Positions 7,148 through 9,654 of a DNA stretch of 9,654 bases are shown in pieces (position 1 is the first letter of the stretch; the number at the start of each line of letters is the position of its first letter). Made by a program: the position numbers and the translations under genes. The notes beneath the pieces were generated by a model, which saw nothing but the letters and a program-made list of their open reading frames with translations, was not told where the DNA came from and ran no database searches. The stretch is from JAYFRL01 sp034925905 (lineage in GTDB: Bacteria; Bacillota; Clostridia; Lachnospirales; Anaerotignaceae), in NCBI GenBank assembly GCA_034925905.1, contig JAYFRL010000032.1, forward strand, positions 1 to 9,654, in the 5' to 3' direction.

Positions 7148-7615
7148 TTGTTCAGGAGGTATTCTTGTACGAACAATATGAATCAAAGCCCTATGTCGCT
7201 GAAAGATTACGGTCCGGAACCGTTTGTAATCAATATTGACCAGGCTACAAAGCAAAACGATACATTCCGCACTACGCTGTGGACAGGGGATCATTTACAG
7301 CTTACACTGATGAGCCTTGATCCCGGAGAAGAGATAGACCTGGAAATCCATCCGCAGCTTGATCAGTTTTTTAGAGTTGAGCAAGGGCAGGGAATTGTGA
7401 AGATGGGAGACAGTAAAGACAACCTGAGTTTTGAAAGAAAAATAACCGAAGATTATACGGTTGTAATACCTGCTGGGACATGGCATAATCTTATAAATAC
7501 GGGCAACAGACCGTTAAAATTATATTCAATTTATGCGCCGCCCCAGCACCCAAAGGGAACAGTCCAAAAAACGAAAGCGGAAGCTCTTGCCGCAGAACAT
7601 GAACATACAAAATAA
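7148..7615 (+). CDS. Cupin domain protein
   Basis: A single-domain cupin of about 155 residues, small and cytoplasmic, of a type common in Firmicutes. Cupin motif 1 is degenerate (EIHPQLDQFFRVEQGQG: the second His of HxH is missing and HxxxDQ is seen instead). Motif 2 is clear (IPAGTWHNLINTG, with the metal-ligand His). The conserved YSIYAPPQHPKGTV block and a C-terminal EHEH tail follow. Metal binding is likely; the substrate is unknown. Start choice is uncertain. TTG at 7148 has AAAGGAG 9 bases upstream; TTG at 7139 is too close to that site; ATG 7178 and ATG 7193 match where family homology begins, but a GGAGGT at 7155-7160 is 17 bases from ATG 7178. It has its own promoter and ends before a strong hairpin, so it appears monocistronic. 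Confidence 0.88.
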   Translation: MFRRYSCTNNMNQSPMSLKDYGPEPFVINIDQATKQNDTFRTTLWTGDHLQLTLMSLDPGEEIDLEIHPQLDQFFRVEQGQGIVKMGDSKDNLSFERKITEDYTVVIPAGTWHNLINTGNRPLKLYSIYAPPQHPKGTVQKTKAEALAAEHEHTK

Positions 7616-7627
7616 AAAATGTTGAAA

Positions 7628-7671
7628 ATATGCCGCTTGCTTTTTAATGAACTAAAAAGCAAGCGGCATAT
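7628..7671. terminator. Strong bidirectional terminator hairpin
   Basis: A perfect 19-bp stem (ATATGCCGCTTGCTTTTTA and its complement) with a 6-base loop lies 12 bases after the cupin stop. On the plus strand the following bases are GGGTTTCG, a poor T-tract. On the minus strand the hairpin is followed by TTTTCAACATTTTTT. It should therefore end leftward transcripts from the HTH operon at least as well as the cupin mRNA. Confidence 0.85.
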
Positions 7672-7678
7672 GGGTTTC

Positions 7679-7711
7679 GTTTCAATTTATGCGCCCCGCA
7701 TGGGGAGCGTG
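7679..7711 (-). repeat. Solitary diverged CRISPR repeat
   Basis: This 33-base unit aligns without gaps to the repeat of the array at 9167-9654 with 26 of 33 identical bases. It differs at repeat positions 9, 10, 12, 22, 28, 32 and 33, counted on the plus strand. The GTTTCAAT end is intact; in crRNA sense (minus strand) this is the ATTGAAAC that becomes the 5' handle. The CGCCCC/GGGG stem core is kept with one G-A mismatch. No second repeat is found at spacer distance on either side. In crRNA sense it lies just after the small reading frame ending at 7715 and 7 bases before the terminator hairpin. Confidence 0.75.
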
Positions 7712-7714
7712 GCA

Positions 7715-7819
7715 TCACTGCATTAGTATGCAAGCAGCCCTATCTATAAGCTCTTTCCGTGGCATAAGCCGTAATTTTTCTACCACAGAAATATTTGTAA
7801 GCTGTAATACATCAATCAC
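7715..7819 (-). CDS. Possible small ORF or gene remnant
   Basis: The minus-strand frame gives 34 residues from a GTG at 7819 (IDVLQLTNISVVEKLRL..., then RKELIDRAAC, ending ILMQ). Its composition looks coding, with heptad-like hydrophobic spacing of two short helices. The frame is open only back to a TAA near 7847, and no good Shine-Dalgarno precedes the GTG (AGGA is 14 bases away). It could be the C-terminal stub of a lost gene of the HTH operon. The stop is 3 bases before the solitary CRISPR repeat. Not recognised. Confidence 0.3.
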   Translation of the reverse strand: MIDVLQLTNISVVEKLRLMPRKELIDRAACILMQ

Positions 7820-7926
7820 TGCCCATTCTTTTTTCCTACCAGCTATTTTTTAATTATATCAATCCCGTAGCAGGGGTAAAATGTCAAAAAATTGTTCATT
7901 TGTTACTGCTTTCGAGATTTATCTCC
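7820..7926. other. Short gap downstream of the HTH operon
   Basis: On the minus strand a TTGACA (7887-7882) and a TATAAT (7858-7853) are present but 23 bases apart, too far for a normal sigma-A promoter. A CCC/GGG inverted repeat lies between them. No gene is supported here. Confidence 0.3.
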
Positions 7927-8112
7927 TTATTTAGTCATCCTCCGCGCTAGATCTGAAACGCTAATTCCGGTTTTGTCTAATTTAAAATGTTTTTTCGCGG
8001 TTCTTTTATCTATCCCTAATGCATTTGCTACCTCGCTAATAGACAACCATTTTGTCGGAGAAAAAATCTTCAATAGCTGCTCAAGGTTTTCTCTGTAACC
8101 TTGCTCTTCCAT
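7927..8112 (-). CDS. Small phage-type helix-turn-helix protein
   Basis: A 61-residue protein with one predicted HTH: LSISEVANALGIDKRTAKKHF reads as helix-turn-helix, with DKRTAKKHF the likely recognition helix. Similar short proteins occur in Firmicutes phages and integrative elements, where they act as small DNA-binding regulators or excisionase-like factors; no specific function can be fixed. GGAGGT on the minus strand (8124-8119), 6 bases from the ATG, supports the start. It is the second gene of the leftward operon, 15 bases after the Cro-like gene, and probably translated from the same mRNA. Confidence 0.75.
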   Translation of the reverse strand: MEEQGYRENLEQLLKIFSPTKWLSISEVANALGIDKRTAKKHFKLDKTGISVSDLARRMTK

Positions 8113-8127
8113 TATTAAACCTCCGTT

Positions 8128-8316
8128 CTAATCTTTTAAAAAATATGTAATTTCTACGCCAAAATAATTCGCTATCTTTTGGAGTTTGTCTATTTTGGGC
8201 TTACTTTTCCCATTTTTCCAGTCGGTAAAAGTGGATTTTGTTATTCCTGTCATTTGAGACACTTTATAATCTGATAATTTTTTTTTATCCCTTAGAGCAA
8301 CATATTTTTCGTACAT
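8128..8316 (-). CDS. Cro-like XRE-family repressor
   Basis: A 62-residue protein consisting only of a Cro/CI-type (HTH_3, XRE) domain. The helix-turn-helix spans about residues 16-36, including TGITKSTFTDWKNG. It is 39/62 identical to the first 62 residues of the divergent S24 repressor, and residues 23-36, covering the recognition helix, are identical, so both should read the same operator. In lambda-like switches this short paralog is Cro. The start is supported by AAGGAGG (8330-8324), 7 bases from the ATG. It is the first gene of a leftward operon from a consensus promoter at 8460-8432, and probably represses itself and the opposing repressor gene. Confidence 0.85.
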   Translation of the reverse strand: MYEKYVALRDKKKLSDYKVSQMTGITKSTFTDWKNGKSKPKIDKLQKIANYFGVEITYFLKD

Positions 8317-8410
8317 CTAAATTCCTCCTTTCCGAACTTTACCATTGCATTTAGTTCTGAAATCAGTTATAATATATTTGCTAAATAATCATAAACAAGG
8401 ATTATATGTT

Positions 8411-8439
8411 TTGATATCCGAACTTAAATTTATTATAGA
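8411..8439 (+). promoter_or_regulatory. Possible promoter of the CI-like repressor gene
   Basis: TTGATA (8411-8416) and TATAGA (8434-8439) are 17 bases apart and face the repressor gene. The -10 overlaps the -10 of the leftward promoter, so only one could be used at a time, and a TCCGAACTT site lies in its spacer. Weaker than the leftward promoter. Confidence 0.4.
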
Positions 8440-8460
8440 TTGAATGTCAAAACTTGTCAA
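8432..8460 (-). promoter_or_regulatory. Consensus leftward promoter of the HTH operon
   Basis: On the minus strand TTGACA (8460-8455) and TATAAT (8437-8432) are separated by exactly 17 bases: a perfect match in both hexamers. A second TTGACA lies at 8450-8445. Transcription would start near 8425, on a TCCGAACTT site. Such a strong promoter suggests it is normally repressed. Confidence 0.8.
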
Positions 8461-8503
8461 TACTTTTCTGTACGGATTTCAAAATTATTTTTGAGGTGTA
8501 TTT

Positions 8504-9130
8504 ATGTATGAGATTTATTGTAAGTTGAGAGATTTAAAAAAATATAAAGATGCTGATGTTTCTAAAGCTACAGGTATCACAAAGTCTACCTTCACGGATT
8601 GGAAAAACGGAAGGAGCACCCCTAAGCTTGACAAGCTTCAAAAAATTGCTGATTTTTTAGGTGTAACGGTTGAGTATTTAACTACGGGGAAAAAACCCGA
8701 ACATCGTCTTATTCCAGAAGATGCTGTTCCCATAGACTTTTTATCTTTGGCTAGGCTTCCTATTTTAGGGTCTATTCGATGTGGAAAGCCTATGTTTGCA
8801 GAAAGCAATATAGAGGGATATGAATATGCATTTGTTGAAAATTGCGAAGATTGTTTTTACCTTAGGGCAAAAGGAGATAGTATGATAGGGGCTGGAATAA
8901 ATGAAGGAGATTTATTATTGATAAGAAAACAATCAGATGTAGACAGTGGTGATATTGCTATTATTAATATAGACGAAGACGAAGAAACCCTAAAAAGAGT
9001 AATAAAAAAAGACAAGACGGTTGTTTTAAAACCTGAAAATCCTGCCTATGAGACAAAAATATTTATTGGAAAAGACTTAAACGCATTGCAAATACAGGGT
9101 AGATTAATGCAAGTTATAAAAAAATATTAA
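8504..9130 (+). CDS. CI/LexA-like repressor with S24 autoprotease domain
   Basis: A 208-residue protein: XRE DNA-binding domain (about 1-62), linker, and S24 peptidase domain (about 85-205). Visible protease features are the self-cleavage dipeptide Cys93-Gly94 within LGSIRCGKP, the nucleophile Ser126 in GDSM, and the general-base Lys164 in TLKR. All key residues are present, so it should cleave itself when RecA is activated, as phage CI repressors and LexA do. The DNA-binding half is 63% identical to the divergent Cro-like protein. GAGGTG at 8493-8498, 5 bases from the ATG, supports the start. The CRISPR array begins 36 bases after the stop. It is more likely a mobile-element or prophage repressor than the host LexA, because its N-terminus is XRE-type and it faces a Cro-like gene. 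Confidence 0.9.
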   Translation: MYEIYCKLRDLKKYKDADVSKATGITKSTFTDWKNGRSTPKLDKLQKIADFLGVTVEYLTTGKKPEHRLIPEDAVPIDFLSLARLPILGSIRCGKPMFAESNIEGYEYAFVENCEDCFYLRAKGDSMIGAGINEGDLLLIRKQSDVDSGDIAIINIDEDEETLKRVIKKDKTVVLKPENPAYETKIFIGKDLNALQIQGRLMQVIKKY

Positions 9131-9166
9131 AATAGGAATTTCTATTAAAATATTTAAGAGGTGACT

Positions 9167-9199
9167 GTTTCAATCCACGCGGGGCGTGTGGGGCGCGAC
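9167..9199 (-). repeat. Degenerate terminal CRISPR repeat
   Basis: This first repeat differs from the other complete copies at positions 16, 17, 18 and 21 (plus-strand count), which breaks one arm of the stem. Decay of the last repeat is typical of the leader-distal end, supporting a leader to the right. Confidence 0.85.
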
Positions 9200-9654
9200 C
9201 TATTTACGTTTGATGATAAATGGGACGACTTTGGTTTCAATCCACGCGCCCCGCGTGGGGCGCGACAATTTTTGTGGCTGTAGTAAAACCAAGCTTGTAT
9301 GTTTCAATCCACGCGCCCCGCGTGGGGCGCGACTTAAAGAATATATAGATTGAAACGGAGATTGAGGGTTTCAATCCACGCGCCCCGCGTGGGGCGCGAC
9401 TCATGAACACCATACCAACGGGTTATAGCAATAAGTTTCAATCCACGCGCCCCGCGTGGGGCGCGACGTTAGCAGGGCAATGGTAAGTGTAACTTTATTG
9501 TAGTTTCAATCCACGCGCCCCGCGTGGGGCGCGACTTATCAACGGAAATTCCTGCAACAGCCACGGAGAGTTTCAATCCACGCGCCCCGCGTGGGGCGCG
9601 ACATGAAAGCCACAATGGAAAACGGCAAAGAAATAGTTTCAATCCACGCGCCCC
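9167..9654 (-). CRISPR. Type I-C-like CRISPR array, leader-distal end
   Basis: Seven complete 33-bp repeats start at 9167, 9234, 9301, 9368, 9435, 9503 and 9570; an eighth (9636-9654) is cut by the window edge. Six of the seven are identical. The repeat begins GTTTCAATCCACG and ends GCGCGAC, with a CGCGCCCC/GGGGCGCG 8-bp stem. Read on the minus strand it ends in GTGGATTGAAAC, the known form of type I-C repeats, so crRNA should come from the minus strand and the leader should lie to the right of the window. Spacers are 34, 34, 34, 34, 35, 34 and 33 bases and all differ. The spacer at 9603-9635 reads as an open frame starting ATG. No cas gene is in view; I-C is inferred from the repeat alone. 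Confidence 0.97.

Larger units (their letters stand above)
8329..8476. promoter_or_regulatory. Operator-like sites between the Cro-like and CI-like genes
   Basis: Two exact copies of TCCGAACTT occur at 8331-8339 and 8417-8425. Inverted, looser copies occur at 8353-8361 (TCAGAACTA on the minus strand) and 8468-8476 (TCCGTACAG on the minus strand). The 8417 copy sits at the expected leftward transcription start and inside the rightward promoter spacer. The pattern fits repeated operators for two repressors with the same recognition helix. Confidence 0.5.

Noticed and set aside
7622..7650. Plus-strand TTGAAA-17-TAATGA promoter ahead of the solitary repeat
   Set aside because: It lies within the terminator hairpin and would transcribe the repeat in the anti-crRNA sense; the match is probably incidental.
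7747..7790. A second degenerate CRISPR repeat one spacer away from the solitary copy
   Set aside because: No stretch here or on the other side aligns to the repeat beyond a few bases.
7853..7887. Minus-strand TTGACA and TATAAT as a promoter for the small ORF
   Set aside because: The 23-base spacing is outside the range of sigma-A and MerR-type promoters.
9200..9635. Self-targeting spacer matching another part of the window
   Set aside because: No spacer showed a full or near-full match elsewhere in the window on reading; only the 9-base repeat-handle match was seen.

Overview
The window looks like a low-to-moderate GC Firmicutes chromosome, most likely a clostridial lineage. Shine-Dalgarno sites are GGAGG-like, promoters are sigma-A-like, a LAGC lipobox is present, and small zinc-ribbon membrane proteins, a Cro/CI-like pair and a type I-C style CRISPR repeat all fit. 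No rRNA, tRNA or cas gene is visible.

Layout. Positions 1-305 are the right end of an IS3-family insertion sequence: the C-terminus of the DDE transposase OrfB, with an apparent 3' frameshift, followed by a terminal inverted repeat. Positions 750-2951 encode a large lipoprotein closed by a strong terminator. After a 680-base gene-poor stretch with several inverted repeats, 3632-6996 is a co-directional cluster: zinc-ribbon/one-TM protein, polytopic membrane protein with a large exported part, and zinc-ribbon/two-TM protein with a DUF3592-like domain. With the upstream lipoprotein it looks like an undescribed cell-envelope system, since three of the four proteins share a (W/Y)TG(K/R) motif starting a beta-rich segment. 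Positions 7148-7615 encode a cupin under its own promoter, with a paired TCATATGA operator-like site.

The right third is a phage-like regulatory switch beside a CRISPR array. A leftward operon (8316 to 7927) encodes a 62-aa Cro-like XRE protein and a small HTH protein. The divergent gene 8504-9130 encodes a CI/LexA-like repressor with an intact S24 autoprotease. The Cro-like and CI-like proteins have identical recognition-helix regions, and the 187-bp gap holds overlapping divergent promoters and several TCCGAACTT-like sites. From 9167 to the window edge lies a CRISPR array of 33-bp repeats (7 complete, 1 cut) with 33-35-bp spacers. Repeat orientation and a degenerate first repeat show that crRNA is made from the minus strand, with leader and probably cas genes to the right.

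The most striking item is a single diverged copy of the same repeat at 7679-7711 (26/33 identical). It lies alone about 1.5 kb from the array, in the same orientation, at the 3' end of the leftward HTH operon and 7 nt before a strong hairpin whose T-rich side faces minus-strand transcripts. It could be a solitary repeat unit acting as an RNA anti-CRISPR or CRISPR-linked regulatory RNA carried by the switch module, or a fossil of the array split off by insertion of the module.
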